Origin: Candidatus Saccharibacteria bacterium UBA5148
Lineage (GTDB): Bacteria; Patescibacteriota; Saccharimonadia; Saccharimonadales; UBA4665
Reading direction: 5' to 3'
DNA: 64,000 bases
Assembly (NCBI GenBank): GCA_002413835.1
Contig: DHXU01000003.1
Location: 124,910-188,909 of the forward strand
Program-made: the position numbers and the translations under genes
Notes under the pieces: generated by a model
What the model saw: the letters and a program-made list of their open reading frames with translations, nothing else
Databases searched by the model: none
Told to the model about the DNA's origin: nothing
Part shown: positions 16,502 to 24,979 of the stretch, piece after piece
Numbering within the stretch: position 1 is the first letter of the stretch
Layout of the letters: every line of letters starts with the position of its first letter

Positions 16502-17677
16502 CTATTCGGCACAGCTGCCGGTAGAGACGGCCCGGTTCTGTGCTTGTGCCTGGCTGACGGCGGCAGCTACCTGGGTTGTGCTGAGTGCGTAGCCGACGTT
16601 CTCATAGACAGTCGATTGAGCGAAGACGATGCCGATAACGGTGCCGTCGGCGGTGATGACTGGACCGCCGGAATTGCCGGGAATTACTTTGGCGGCCAGG
16701 CTGTAGACGTCGCGCTCCGTAACACCGTTACCATAGATGTCACGCCCGCGGGCGATGAATTCGTCAGTGACTTCTGCGCCGCCGGCTGTCAGCGGGCCGC
16801 CGCCAGGGTAGCCGAGTACGGCTGCCTGTGTACGTTTGGCCGCCGCAGCATCGCTTATGAGTAGCGGCGGCCCGGCCAGATTCTGCACCCGGACAACGGC
16901 AAAGTCGAGATTCGGGTCGAACCAGACAGGCGTGGCGGTATGCTGGCCATTGCTATCCTTGACGTAGGAATGCTGCACGCCGGCAATCACATGGGCGTTG
17001 GTAACGACCAGGTCGGAGCCGATGACGAAGCCGGACCCATCGACTATGCCGCCGCAGCCCAGGCCCTCTAATTTGACTGTCGATACCTTCGCCTGGTTGA
17101 TGGCCTGTTGCATCCTGGGGCTGATACCAGGTATGACGGTGTTGTCAGCCTGGTTGGGTTCGTTACCGGTAAAGACCTGCGGAAAACCGTTCGGGTCAAT
17201 CAGGTGGCCCAGCCCGGCGACGACATTCGGCGCTGAAGGCAACGACCGGTTCAGATGTGATATGACCACCGAGCCACGAATCTGTGACTGGACACCGGTG
17301 GACGGTATGATCGTCACGACCGAAGCTGCCAGCCAGACGACAACGAGCAGCGTCGCAGCACCGATAACGGACCCAAAGTAGCCATCAAACTTATTGACGT
17401 GCAGCGTCGGCTGGAGACGCGATTTCAAACGGCCGCCAATGAATTCACCAATTGATAAAAAGATAAAGGCGCTGCCCATAGTGGTCAGGATGGTCACCAG
17501 CGTCCGCGAGATGGAGGTGTGTGCCAGGTGTACAGTGTATTGCTCGAGGAAAGCACCGAGGAACAACCCGCCGATGAATCCGGCTGTCGAAAATATCTGG
17601 CGGATAAGGCCCATTTCATATCCACGGAACAGCGAGCTCATGAGCATCAGGATGACAATGACATCAAGAGCATTCAT
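16502..17677 (-). CDS. MarP-like membrane serine protease (CvpA domain plus trypsin-like domain)
   Basis: 391 residues. Residues 1-125 carry four membrane helices of the CvpA/colicin V family (starting MNALDVIVILMLMSSLFRG); residues ~185-385 form a chymotrypsin-fold protease outside the cell. The triad is visible: His229 in VTNAHV, Asp258 in NLDFAV and Ser336 in GNSGGP. This is the MarP architecture of actinobacteria, where it maintains pH homeostasis in acid and under oxidative stress by processing the peptidoglycan hydrolase RipA. No PDZ domain is present, unlike HtrA. In an actinobacterial episymbiont this protease could process own or host envelope enzymes (inference). Confidence 0.9.
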   Translation of the reverse strand: MNALDVIVILMLMSSLFRGYEMGLIRQIFSTAGFIGGLFLGAFLEQYTVHLAHTSISRTLVTILTTMGSAFIFLSIGEFIGGRLKSRLQPTLHVNKFDGYFGSVIGAATLLVVVWLAASVVTIIPSTGVQSQIRGSVVISHLNRSLPSAPNVVAGLGHLIDPNGFPQVFTGNEPNQADNTVIPGISPRMQQAINQAKVSTVKLEGLGCGGIVDGSGFVIGSDLVVTNAHVIAGVQHSYVKDSNGQHTATPVWFDPNLDFAVVRVQNLAGPPLLISDAAAAKRTQAAVLGYPGGGPLTAGGAEVTDEFIARGRDIYGNGVTERDVYSLAAKVIPGNSGGPVITADGTVIGIVFAQSTVYENVGYALSTTQVAAAVSQAQAQNRAVSTGSCAE

Positions 17678-17752
17678 CGTCTAGACACGGCTGTTTTAGA
17701 TTGCTGTTTCATGCTACCTACAGTGTAGCAAATACCGGCTTAGAACATTATC

Positions 17753-19204
17753 TTACTTGACGGATTCGCTTTCTTTCGGGTATATGATGAGCCCATCGTC
17801 CGACTTGCTCCATTGAATCAGGACATTTTCGACGATGCGCCAGGCGGCCATGACTTCCTGGCTGGTTGTGAACAGTGTGTGGTCGCCCCGGGCAGCGTCG
17901 ACCAGGACGCGCTCATAGGCGTCAGGATGGCTGGGCTGACCAGTCGCATTGCTGCCGTCGAATGACCGGCTGTAATTAAAGTCCATGACTACCGACTGCA
18001 GCTCGTCTGCAAAGCCTGGTTTCTTGGCATTGAGATGCAGGCTGATACCTTCATCGGGTTGAATATTGAAGACCAGCTCATTGCGGGCTGAGTCGGTATC
18101 GCCGGCTTCTGTGAACACAATCCGGATGTCTGTCTGCTTGCGGGCCATCGCCTTGCCGGTGCGGATGGTCATTGGAACGCCTTGCCAGCGCTCGTTGTCG
18201 ACTTCCACGGTCATCGAGGCATAGGTCTCAGTGTTGGTTCTGGGATTATCGACTTCAGTACGATATGTATCATATTGGCCGCGGATAGTCCGGGTCTTAA
18301 TCTCGTCGGCCTGCAGCGGCTTGATGGCTTGCAGTAATGTCTGTTTGGCGGCGTGCACTGCCTTGCTGCCGTCCCCATCCGGCAATTCCATGGTTACCAC
18401 GGTCAGCAGTTGCAACAGATGGCTCTGGACAAAATCACGCAGCGCCCCGATGCCTTCGTAGAAGACTGCCCTGCCCTCGATAGATATCTCTTCATAGGCG
18501 GTAATCTCGATACTGGCGATATGCTCACGGTTCCAGATTGACGCAAAAAGCGGGTTAAACAACCGGAAGGCCAAGATATTCTGGACGGTTTCCTTGGCGA
18601 CGTAGTGGTCGATACGGAACAACTGGTCTTCGCGGAACCATTCACCGGTCTCATCGATCAGCGTCTGGGCAGATGCCAGATCGTAGCCAAATGGTTTTTC
18701 GACCAACAGCCGGGTTGCAGCGTTGCCGTGCTGACAGCTCTTGCTCAGGCCGTGCTGGCCGAGGTTTTTGACGATAGGCTCAAACATCTGAGGCGGAATT
18801 GACAGATAATACAAGCGGTTCATACAGATGCCCTGGGCAGACTCGATAGCGTTCAGCATGGTCAGCAGCTCGTCGTATTCTGCGCCGTCTATCAGGCTCA
18901 TCTGGTGCATGCGCAGGGCTTTCTGGACTTTATGGATGCCTGCCGGATCGCAGACCTTGTCGACTTCGTTGACACAGAGTTCAACCTGTTCCAGCAGTTC
19001 TTCGGCTGTCACGCTGCGGCGGGTTATGCCCAGGATGACCGTATCTTCGTGTAGTAACCCATCTTTGAGTAGATGATAGAGCGCCGGCAGCAATTTACGC
19101 TGGGCCAGATCGCCGGTGATACCGAAGATGACGATAATAACTGGTTCTAAGGCGACGGCTCCGCTCGAGGTGACTGGGAGCTGGTCGGATGTCTGGGTGT
19201 TCAT
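17753..19204 (-). CDS. zwf: Glucose-6-phosphate 1-dehydrogenase
   Basis: Oxidises glucose 6-phosphate to 6-phosphogluconolactone with NADP+ (or NAD+), first step of the oxidative pentose-phosphate pathway. 483 residues, normal length. The dinucleotide motif FGITGDLAQRKL is near residue 28, the active-site signature RIDHYVAKE follows (Ala where most have Gly), and the KPFGYD block precedes it. A longer frame begins upstream inside gnd, but the ATG at 19204 overlaps the gnd TGA (ATGA) and gives the family length, so that start is used. Last gene of the pgl-gnd-zwf operon. A weak hairpin (TGCTAC/GTAGCA) lies after the stop near 17711. Confidence 0.95.
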   Translation of the reverse strand: MNTQTSDQLPVTSSGAVALEPVIIVIFGITGDLAQRKLLPALYHLLKDGLLHEDTVILGITRRSVTAEELLEQVELCVNEVDKVCDPAGIHKVQKALRMHQMSLIDGAEYDELLTMLNAIESAQGICMNRLYYLSIPPQMFEPIVKNLGQHGLSKSCQHGNAATRLLVEKPFGYDLASAQTLIDETGEWFREDQLFRIDHYVAKETVQNILAFRLFNPLFASIWNREHIASIEITAYEEISIEGRAVFYEGIGALRDFVQSHLLQLLTVVTMELPDGDGSKAVHAAKQTLLQAIKPLQADEIKTRTIRGQYDTYRTEVDNPRTNTETYASMTVEVDNERWQGVPMTIRTGKAMARKQTDIRIVFTEAGDTDSARNELVFNIQPDEGISLHLNAKKPGFADELQSVVMDFNYSRSFDGSNATGQPSHPDAYERVLVDAARGDHTLFTTSQEVMAAWRIVENVLIQWSKSDDGLIIYPKESESVK

Positions 19205-20130
19205 GCCGGCTTGTCTTCGTGGCTCTCGGCGTTTATGGCATGGCCGCCGAATTTGTTGCGCATGGCGGCCAGCAGTTTTGTGGCGAAGCTGGTTTCGCCC
19301 TTCTGGCTGGCTAGGCGGACATCGAACGATGCCTGGATGCTGGGCAGATCGATGCCGAGCTCGCGGGCTGTCTCCAGCGTCCAGCGGGCTTCGCCTGATT
19401 CGGCTACGAAACCATCGATACCCTTCAGTGTCGGGTTTTCGTCGAGTGCCAGGGCGCTCAGACGGTTGAGCCCGGAATTCACAATGCTGCCCTGTTGCCA
19501 CAAATTGCCGGCTGCGGCCAGATCGAGTTCCTTGTACGGGCCTTCGTGCAGCATCCGGTAGCCTTCGGCCAGACTTTCCATCATGCCGTATTCAATAGCA
19601 TTATGGACCATTTTGACATAATGTCCTGAGCCGGTCGCGCCGAAGTAATGGTAGCCGCCGCTCGGCTGGGATAGCGTCCTGAGGGCTGGTTCGACGACCT
19701 GGTAGGCAGTCTGGTCACCGCCGACCATCATACAGAATCCATCCTTCAGTCCCATAATACCGCCGCTGGTACCGATATCCGTCAGTGTTGAGCCATGGCT
19801 CGTCACGAGCTCTGCGTGGCGCCGTGTCAGACGGTAGTCGGAGTTGCCGCCATCGATGTACATCGTGCCCTTCGGCAGGACATTGAACCATGCCGTCAGT
19901 TCGCTCTCGATGATGGCGGCCGGCAGCATAATCCAGACAATGGCCTGTTCGCCGTCCTTGAACTGAGCTGCAACATCCTGCTTACTGTAGGCGCCCGTCG
20001 CCCCGAATGCTACGGCGGTATCAATTTTGTCCGGGCTGCGGTTGTGGGCGATGACAGTATGGCCGCCGCGGGTTAATTTTTCGGCAATCTGCATGCCCAT
20101 GCGGCCAAGGCCTGATATAACGATCTTCAT
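19201..20130 (-). CDS. gnd: 6-phosphogluconate dehydrogenase, decarboxylating (short type)
   Basis: Converts 6-phosphogluconate to ribulose 5-phosphate and CO2, giving NAD(P)H. 309 residues, the short class of about 300 residues (YqeC/GntZ-like, often NAD-preferring) rather than the ~470-residue class. GLGRMG at 7-12 binds the dinucleotide; NRSPDK follows the second strand; GNSDYRLT, GTSGGIMGL and KMVHNAIEYGMM are the substrate and catalytic motifs (the KxxxN pair). It starts 18 bases after pgl and overlaps zwf by four bases, so the three oxidative-branch enzymes are made together. Confidence 0.94.
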   Translation of the reverse strand: MKIVISGLGRMGMQIAEKLTRGGHTVIAHNRSPDKIDTAVAFGATGAYSKQDVAAQFKDGEQAIVWIMLPAAIIESELTAWFNVLPKGTMYIDGGNSDYRLTRRHAELVTSHGSTLTDIGTSGGIMGLKDGFCMMVGGDQTAYQVVEPALRTLSQPSGGYHYFGATGSGHYVKMVHNAIEYGMMESLAEGYRMLHEGPYKELDLAAAGNLWQQGSIVNSGLNRLSALALDENPTLKGIDGFVAESGEARWTLETARELGIDLPSIQASFDVRLASQKGETSFATKLLAAMRNKFGGHAINAESHEDKPA

Positions 20131-20148
20131 ATACTGTCTGTCTCCGTT

Positions 20149-20811
20149 CTAACCAATGTGGTCGTTATAAATATACGCTTCCGGCAGCTGTTTCAGGATC
20201 TGAGCCGGCTGTGCCTCCAGGCTAAGCGCTCCCGACTGTAATGTGTCGAGGGCCTGGTGCTTGCTGTCACCAAAGACAAAAACATAGGCGGCTACCAGCT
20301 GGCTCAATGCCTTCGGCGTCAGCGTTATCCTGGTAAATCCGGGCGCTTCGTAGCCGGCAGTCAGGTCTGCCGAACTGACTGCCGGTGACCCGGGCAGTAT
20401 GCCGGCAATATGTCCGTCGCTGCCCATGCCGAACTGGCCGATGATGGTGTCGGCCCGACTGGTGGCATCAGTAAAGTCTGCTGCATAGTGTTTGCAGGTT
20501 TCCTTGAGTGATAAACCGGCGCGTAGTACCGGTATAACCACGGCTTGCTTCGGGAGAAAGCCGGCCTCATTGAGCTGATGGACATTAGAATCGGGGTGCC
20601 CGACGGCACCATAGCGCTCATCTGTCAGCATAATCGTCAGACCGGCTGTCAGTGTGTCAGGCAGCTGCGCCATGACGGCCACGGTCAACGGTATGTTCGA
20701 TCCGCCTGGCACCAGCCACAGTACGTGCTTACCGCCACTTAGATCGCGTGCCAATCGGTCGCGCAGCGGCGCTACCCCATCCGCCAGTTCAGTTACCCTC
20801 ACAAATTTCAT
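20149..20811 (-). CDS. pgl: 6-phosphogluconolactonase
   Basis: Hydrolyses 6-phosphogluconolactone to 6-phosphogluconate between Zwf and Gnd. 220 residues from the ATG at 20811 (MKFVRVTELADG). Family blocks: VPGGSNIPLTVAV (phosphate loop), LTDERYGAVGHPDSNVHQL (the conserved DERxV..DxSN block) and FGMGSDGHIAGILPGSP (GxGxDGHxASLFPG block). These identify DevB-type Pgl rather than the YbhE propeller type. First gene of the operon. A 14-base dyad (CACCGC-AG-GCGGTG) lies about 13 bases upstream of the start and may be an operator. Confidence 0.93.
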   Translation of the reverse strand: MKFVRVTELADGVAPLRDRLARDLSGGKHVLWLVPGGSNIPLTVAVMAQLPDTLTAGLTIMLTDERYGAVGHPDSNVHQLNEAGFLPKQAVVIPVLRAGLSLKETCKHYAADFTDATSRADTIIGQFGMGSDGHIAGILPGSPAVSSADLTAGYEAPGFTRITLTPKALSQLVAAYVFVFGDSKHQALDTLQSGALSLEAQPAQILKQLPEAYIYNDHIG

Positions 20812-20823
20812 ATATCTATAGTA

Positions 20824-20837
20824 CACCGCAGGCGGTG
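20824..20837. promoter_or_regulatory. Dyad before the pentose-phosphate operon
   Basis: CACCGC (20824-20829), AG, GCGGTG (20832-20837): a perfect short inverted repeat directly upstream of the pgl start, in the place where a repressor would cover the promoter. No recognised regulator is nearby. Confidence 0.3.
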
Positions 20838-20861
20838 CAAGCTAAAGGCGTAGTTCGCGAC

Positions 20862-21446
20862 TTATTGAGGCTGCGGCCTTTTATACGGAAGCTGAATGCA
20901 CGGGCTGGGTATTGTCGGATTAAACCCAGGGTCGGTAGGATCGTGGGCCGGCGGCACAACCTCAAAACCAGGGTCCACATCCTCTCCCGGTGGCGATATG
21001 ACGTCCGGGTCCGGATCTATTTCACAGGGTCTCGTGCTTGGATTCGGGCTTGGGCATTCCGGAATAAAGCGTTCTTTCTTAAGTTTGGGATTATGCGTCG
21101 GCGTTGATGTCGGTACTGTTTCCGAAGGTGTTATCCAGATGTGACATGGGATGGTATAGATTGGCGGCCGCTCTGTTTGTATGGGAAGTGTTGGCAATGG
21201 TACATCGTGACGCGGAATCTTTGTTGGCAAAATCGGCGCAACAGCCGTCGGCGTCGCTGTGACCCGACGTTCTGGAGGTCGAGGTGTTGTCAGAAGCGGG
21301 CCAGCAGTCGGGCTGGCTGTCACTGCTGGTGTTGTCGCTGCAGTCGTTCCTGGCTCGGAATTAGCTTTTGCGCATGCGACCAGGCTGACTGCGCCTGCCG
21401 CCACGATGAGCGTGTATGCTATGTGTCTTGATCGACTTCGTTCCAT
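20862..21446 (-). CDS. Proline/threonine-rich lipoprotein
   Basis: 194 residues. The N-terminus has a lipoprotein signal: basic MERSRSR, hydrophobic core AYTLIVAAGAVSL and a lipobox-like LVAC with Cys at about residue 25. The mature part is almost entirely low complexity, rich in Pro, Thr and charged residues, with five more cysteines in a PC/CP context (CHIW, ECPS, RPCEID, SPCIQL). It is probably lipid-anchored on the outer face and extended. No domain is recognised. The sequence lies at the end of the pgl operon region on the same strand but is upstream of pgl, so it is independent. Confidence 0.7.
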   Translation of the reverse strand: MERSRSRHIAYTLIVAAGAVSLVACAKANSEPGTTAATTPAVTASPTAGPLLTTPRPPERRVTATPTAVAPILPTKIPRHDVPLPTLPIQTERPPIYTIPCHIWITPSETVPTSTPTHNPKLKKERFIPECPSPNPSTRPCEIDPDPDVISPPGEDVDPGFEVVPPAHDPTDPGFNPTIPSPCIQLPYKRPQPQ

Positions 21447-21535
21447 CCGATTCTTCTCCTGATTCAGGCCCGCCTTGTATATGTAAACATCATCCTATAC
21501 TAATCTTGCAAATTTCGCAATCTGCGTAATCTGTA

Positions 21536-22048
21536 TCAATTGTAAGCGCCGCCGCCCTTGATATGGATATGGCGCGTAATCTTGCCGTCCAGCAGCAGGT
21601 GGCTGAAGTATCCGATGACAGCGGCGCCGTACAACACCAGCGCTGTATCGAGGTAGGTACTGTTATAGAGGTACGGCACCAGGACTATTGGCAGTGGTAC
21701 GAGGATCATGGCTGGCTTGCTGTGTGTCCAGCCACGGTGATGGCTGAGTATCGGCGTCATGGCTAGCAGGCCCAGGAATGCCGCGGCTGTTATTCGGCCG
21801 TCGTATATCAGTAAAATATCAGCGATAAACGCCAGGCCGTAGAATATATCCTGGCCTTTGGAGTTCGTATCGATGTCGGGGAATAATCCGAAGAGGATGG
21901 AGATGACGAACAATCCTATCAGTAACTGGCCGTCGCTGACCAGATGATGGTTATTACCGAGCACGGCATTCGGGGCGACCGATAGTGCACCGACGTAGGC
22001 GGCGTTGGCGGCGACTGCCCCGACGATGTGTCCTTTGTATCCTGGCAT
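21536..22048 (-). CDS. YdjM-like membrane-bound metal-dependent hydrolase
   Basis: 170 residues from the ATG at 22048 (a TTG two codons upstream is also open). It has four membrane helices and the conserved polar residues of the YdjM/DUF457 family: an early His (GYKGHIVGA), PDIDTNSKG after helix 2, HHRGWTHS before helix 3 and HLLLDGKIT near the end. These His/Asp residues are thought to bind metal. In E. coli YdjM is a LexA-regulated inner-membrane protein of unknown substrate; its relatives may act on phospholipids. Function here is unknown. Confidence 0.8.
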   Translation of the reverse strand: MPGYKGHIVGAVAANAAYVGALSVAPNAVLGNNHHLVSDGQLLIGLFVISILFGLFPDIDTNSKGQDIFYGLAFIADILLIYDGRITAAAFLGLLAMTPILSHHRGWTHSKPAMILVPLPIVLVPYLYNSTYLDTALVLYGAAVIGYFSHLLLDGKITRHIHIKGGGAYN

Positions 22049-22114
22049 TCTCAAACTTTAGCATTATGAGTACGTCAGACGCAACCAAAGACAGACTGAG
22101 CTATCAAGCGGGCA

Positions 22115-22414
22115 CTATATGCCAAGCCGTAGCAGCAGCGCCCCGGCAACCGCCAGGATTCCGGCACAGCCCAGAAACTTACGGAAGCGGCTGCGCCCGG
22201 AGCGGATTTCCAGATAACCCCAATAAACGAGTGCCAGATAGGCGATAATCGCAAAGCTGGTCTGCCAGAATCCAGGATATACCACGACTGCCAGGACGAT
22301 ACTCACCATGAAGACAATCAGCGGCAGATTGGGCGCTTCGCTGATTACATATTTGCCATTGCGGCCATGAAGGTCTTTGAACAGCCAATCGAGATAATAT
22401 TTCATATGGGACAT
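22115..22414 (-). CDS. Small membrane protein
   Basis: 99 residues with three predicted membrane helices (about 30-47, 51-67 and 80-97) after a polar N-terminus (HMKYYLDWLFKDLHGRNGKY). It ends in a hydrophobic LLLRLGI. A second in-frame ATG three codons downstream is an equally good start. No family is recognised. It sits between the YdjM-like gene and the CNNM/CorC-like gene, both membrane proteins on the same strand. Confidence 0.6.
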   Translation of the reverse strand: MSHMKYYLDWLFKDLHGRNGKYVISEAPNLPLIVFMVSIVLAVVVYPGFWQTSFAIIAYLALVYWGYLEIRSGRSRFRKFLGCAGILAVAGALLLRLGI

Positions 22415-22506
22415 AGGTGGGCCTGGTTAGTTTCGGATCTTAAACCTTACTCCACCTATTCTACCCTGTCCGGCGCGGGGCTGTCGACTACTAAACTGGC
22501 TGTTTG

Positions 22507-23487
22507 CTAATTGGCCGGGTCAAATTCATCATTAATTTCGCGGTTCAGTATCTTTTCGATGACGTCTTCGATGGTAATAATACCGACGACGCTGTCGTCA
22601 TCGTCCTGCACCAGGAACAGGTGGCTTTTTGTCTGGATAAACCGGCTGAGCACCGTATCGAGCGGGCTATCTGAGGGTACGTCGAATATCCGGTCGCGGT
22701 AGACATGCGCCACGGGTACTGGCAGTTCTTCGCCGAGGATATCTTTCATATACAGGATACCGACGTAGCGCTTCTGATTGTCGTGCCCAATCTCGGTAAC
22801 AGGAAAGCGTGAGTGACCGAGACGTTTCAGCCGCGACAGCAGCGGCATGTCGATGATGTCATCGGACTCGATCGAGGTCACCTCTGCCAGGGGCGTCATG
22901 ACATCCTTGGCCGGCACCCGGCTATACTCCAAGGCACCGCGGACAATCCGGCTTTCATCGATGTCGATGCCGCTGCTGGCACTGTGTTCTTTGGCATGCT
23001 CGTCGACCAGATGTGTCAGTTCCTCGCGGGTAAAGATTGTCGGCAGTTCTTCGCCGAGGATATGATTGAGCAGCGCTGTCAGTGGCCGGGCAATCGGCCA
23101 GAACAGAAAGAAGAGGATGTTCAGCAGCCAGAAGAAGTGCCGGTTGAAACGGTAGCCTTTGCGGACAAAAATCGTTTGCGGGATGATTTCGGCGAATATA
23201 GTTACTGTCAGTGTCGTGATGACACCGGCGAGCAATCCCCCGGCAACTGACTCAAGCAGCAGTGATAACGTCGAAATGACAGCCACATTACCGAGTAATA
23301 CGCAGACAATCAGATAGGTACCGTCTTTGCGGTAGCGGTAGAGTTCAGCAGCCACGGCGTCACCATGAGCGGCTTTGCGCTTCAATTCGGCCGGCCGGAT
23401 CATCATCAGACCGATGTTCAGTCCGGAGAAAATGGCTCCAAATGCCAAAAGCAATAACGCAATCAGCGTTGTGACGGATACATTCAT
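22507..23487 (-). CDS. CNNM/CorC-like membrane protein with CBS pair
   Basis: 326 residues. Residues 1-~150 form the DUF21/CNNM membrane domain: three to four helices with the conserved small-residue motif GAIFSGLNIGLM in TM1 and EIIPQTIFVRKGYR. Two CBS domains follow (about 190-315: VMTPLAEVTSIESDD and the second ending VVGIITIEDVIEKIL). Bacterial CorC/CNNM proteins export Mg2+ or act in Mg2+/Co2+ tolerance, with the CBS pair sensing ATP-Mg. There is no CorC_HlyC C-terminal domain (the protein ends soon after the CBS pair). Together with the CorA-like and NRAMP-like genes it gives three divalent cation systems in 12 kb. Confidence 0.9.
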   Translation of the reverse strand: MNVSVTTLIALLLLAFGAIFSGLNIGLMMIRPAELKRKAAHGDAVAAELYRYRKDGTYLIVCVLLGNVAVISTLSLLLESVAGGLLAGVITTLTVTIFAEIIPQTIFVRKGYRFNRHFFWLLNILFFLFWPIARPLTALLNHILGEELPTIFTREELTHLVDEHAKEHSASSGIDIDESRIVRGALEYSRVPAKDVMTPLAEVTSIESDDIIDMPLLSRLKRLGHSRFPVTEIGHDNQKRYVGILYMKDILGEELPVPVAHVYRDRIFDVPSDSPLDTVLSRFIQTKSHLFLVQDDDDSVVGIITIEDVIEKILNREINDEFDPAN

Positions 23488-23609
23488 CGGGTTAGTTTGC
23501 TAGAAAGAAATTAGAGTGTGATGTGCTGATGCGCGTCATATAGTAAGCATGAATTATATACTGTATGCGTACAAAACACAACATTACCATGCTCGTAATT
23601 AAACTTATG

Positions 23610-23661
23610 GCAAACTGACCGGACGTCTGCTGGCACCTCCGCATGCGTCCGGTCAGTTTGC
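23610..23661. repeat. 16-bp perfect inverted repeat with 20-base loop
   Basis: GCAAACTGACCGGACG (23610-23625) and CGTCCGGTCAGTTTGC (23646-23661) are exact complements around a 20-base loop. A second small hairpin (GCGCC/GGCGC) follows directly. It lies in the 200-base gap between the CNNM-like and FMN-reductase genes, just beyond the 3' end of the latter, without a T-tract. It may be a factor-independent terminator of unusual form, or a repeat element. Confidence 0.6.
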
Positions 23662-23687
23662 GCCTACGCTTTGGCGCCGGCCTTGCC

Positions 23688-24233
23688 CTAGCGCCCTAAT
23701 GCCCGGGCCATCCAGATCAGCTCGTCGTATATTTTGCCGAGATTTTTGTTGTAGCGCTCCCGGTATTCGTCTTGTATGACGCCTGACTCGTCGAATATGT
23801 CCTGAACGCGCGGAAAATAAATATCCCAGGACAGTACGACCAGGCCGGTTTCACGGATGGCAGGCACCAATGCCTCAACAGCCCGGACGCCGCCCCAGTT
23901 ACCGTTGCTGGCGCCGGCCAGGGCAACCGGTTTGTGGTTGTAAGTCTGGAGCTCGCTGTCCAACATCCGCTTCAGACTGCCCGGGAAACTGTGGTTGTAT
24001 TCCGGTGTGATGATAAAAAATGCGTCAGCCTTTTCGGTAATCTCACTGTAGCGCGGGTCTTTGCCCTCCGGGTCGTTGCCGTCGCCAGGGAAATTAAAAT
24101 CGACAGGGTCGACGAAGATAATCTCGACGCCCTCCAACTGGCGCCCGTATTCAGCGACATATTTGGCAGCTTTGATTGATTCGCGCTGGACGCGGGTCGT
24201 ACCGGCCAGGACGGCTATGGTGAGTGGTTTCAT
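23688..24233 (-). CDS. NADPH-dependent FMN reductase family protein
   Basis: Flavodoxin-fold oxidoreductase that reduces FMN, quinones or azo compounds with NAD(P)H. 181 residues. It starts TIAVLAGTTRVQRESIKAA, the phosphate-binding GSTR-like loop; TPEYNHSFPGSLKRMLD is the family's flavin-binding signature, and KPVALAGASNGNWGG follows as the third FMN loop. It would supply redox chemistry using NADPH from the pentose-phosphate genes. Single gene followed by the inverted repeat at 23610-23661. Confidence 0.92.
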   Translation of the reverse strand: MKPLTIAVLAGTTRVQRESIKAAKYVAEYGRQLEGVEIIFVDPVDFNFPGDGNDPEGKDPRYSEITEKADAFFIITPEYNHSFPGSLKRMLDSELQTYNHKPVALAGASNGNWGGVRAVEALVPAIRETGLVVLSWDIYFPRVQDIFDESGVIQDEYRERYNKNLGKIYDELIWMARALGR

Positions 24234-24361
24234 AGGGTCATTGTAGCACCTAATTGTCTACCGCCCGTCCGTCCCGCGGCGCCAGATGGGCTCCCGCAAA
24301 CGCGCAGCTCGTACGAAAAAATAATCCCAAAAAATAATCCGGTAGTTCCGCTAGCGCTTAC

Positions 24362-24390
24362 TTGACATATAGAGTACAATGTACTACAAG
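24362..24390 (+). promoter_or_regulatory. Promoter with dyad before the broken histidine phosphatase
   Basis: TTGACA (24362-24367), 17 bases, TACAAG (24385-24390). The spacer holds a perfect dyad AGTAC-AAT-GTACT (24373-24385), a likely operator. The promoter is intact although the gene behind it is not. Confidence 0.4.
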
Positions 24391-24411
24391 TAATTAACTA
24401 TTACGGCTATT

Positions 24412-24962
24412 ATGTATTATCTGCGACATTTTGAATCAGTTAATAACGCACTCGGCGGAGTGTTAAATTCTGGCGACCCGGATTTATCCGAGTAAGGCAT
24501 CGCAGATGGTGAACTGGTAGCCGCCGAGGTGGCGCAGCTTGGGCTGGAGGTCTTTTTGTGTTCGCCTGCCCGCAGAGCCATCCAATCCGTCGAAGTTATC
24601 AACAGCTACCTTCCAACAGCGATCCCGTATATCGTCCGGGGAGAGCTCGATGAAATATGCTGGGGCACGGCTATGGTCGGAAAAAAGGTCGATGATGCCT
24701 TTACTCCAGAGGTGAATACCCGGGCAGTCAAAGAGGATATTGATTTCCGGCTCAGCGATGACGGTGAATCATACTACGAAGTATTCCAGCGCATGTCGGT
24801 ATGATGTCGCATAGCACGTCCGAAAAAGTTCTGTTTGGCGTCTCGCTCGGATTGACCCGCCCCAAAATCAACGGTATAAAGATTCGTAATGGCGATATTA
24901 ATGCCTTCAACCTGTCAGCGGCCGGGCCTGCGCCGCCCGAGCGGATCTTTTCGCTCAGATAA
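24412..24962 (+). pseudogene. Broken histidine phosphatase (phosphoglycerate-mutase-like)
   Basis: The frame from ATG 24412 starts YYLRHFESVNN, the family RHG-type phospho-His motif (RHF here), and reaches LSE before an in-frame TAA (24493-24495). It then continues GIADGEL and VFLCSPARRAIQSVEVIN, which aligns with the SxxxRAxQTA block. The frame ends at a TGA (24802-24804); a different frame then carries the C-terminal part (VLFGVSLGLTRP, NGDINAFNLS) to TAA 24962. The second catalytic His region is missing. One nonsense codon plus a frameshift and internal deletion mark this as a dead gene. Confidence 0.75.
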
Positions 24963-24979
24963 TGACTTTAGCTCAATAC

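Noticed and set aside
17753..19501. Longer zwf starting at 19501
   Set aside because: The added N-terminus is the antisense of nothing but an out-of-frame reading of gnd; the ATGA overlap at 19204 and the family length favour the shorter start.
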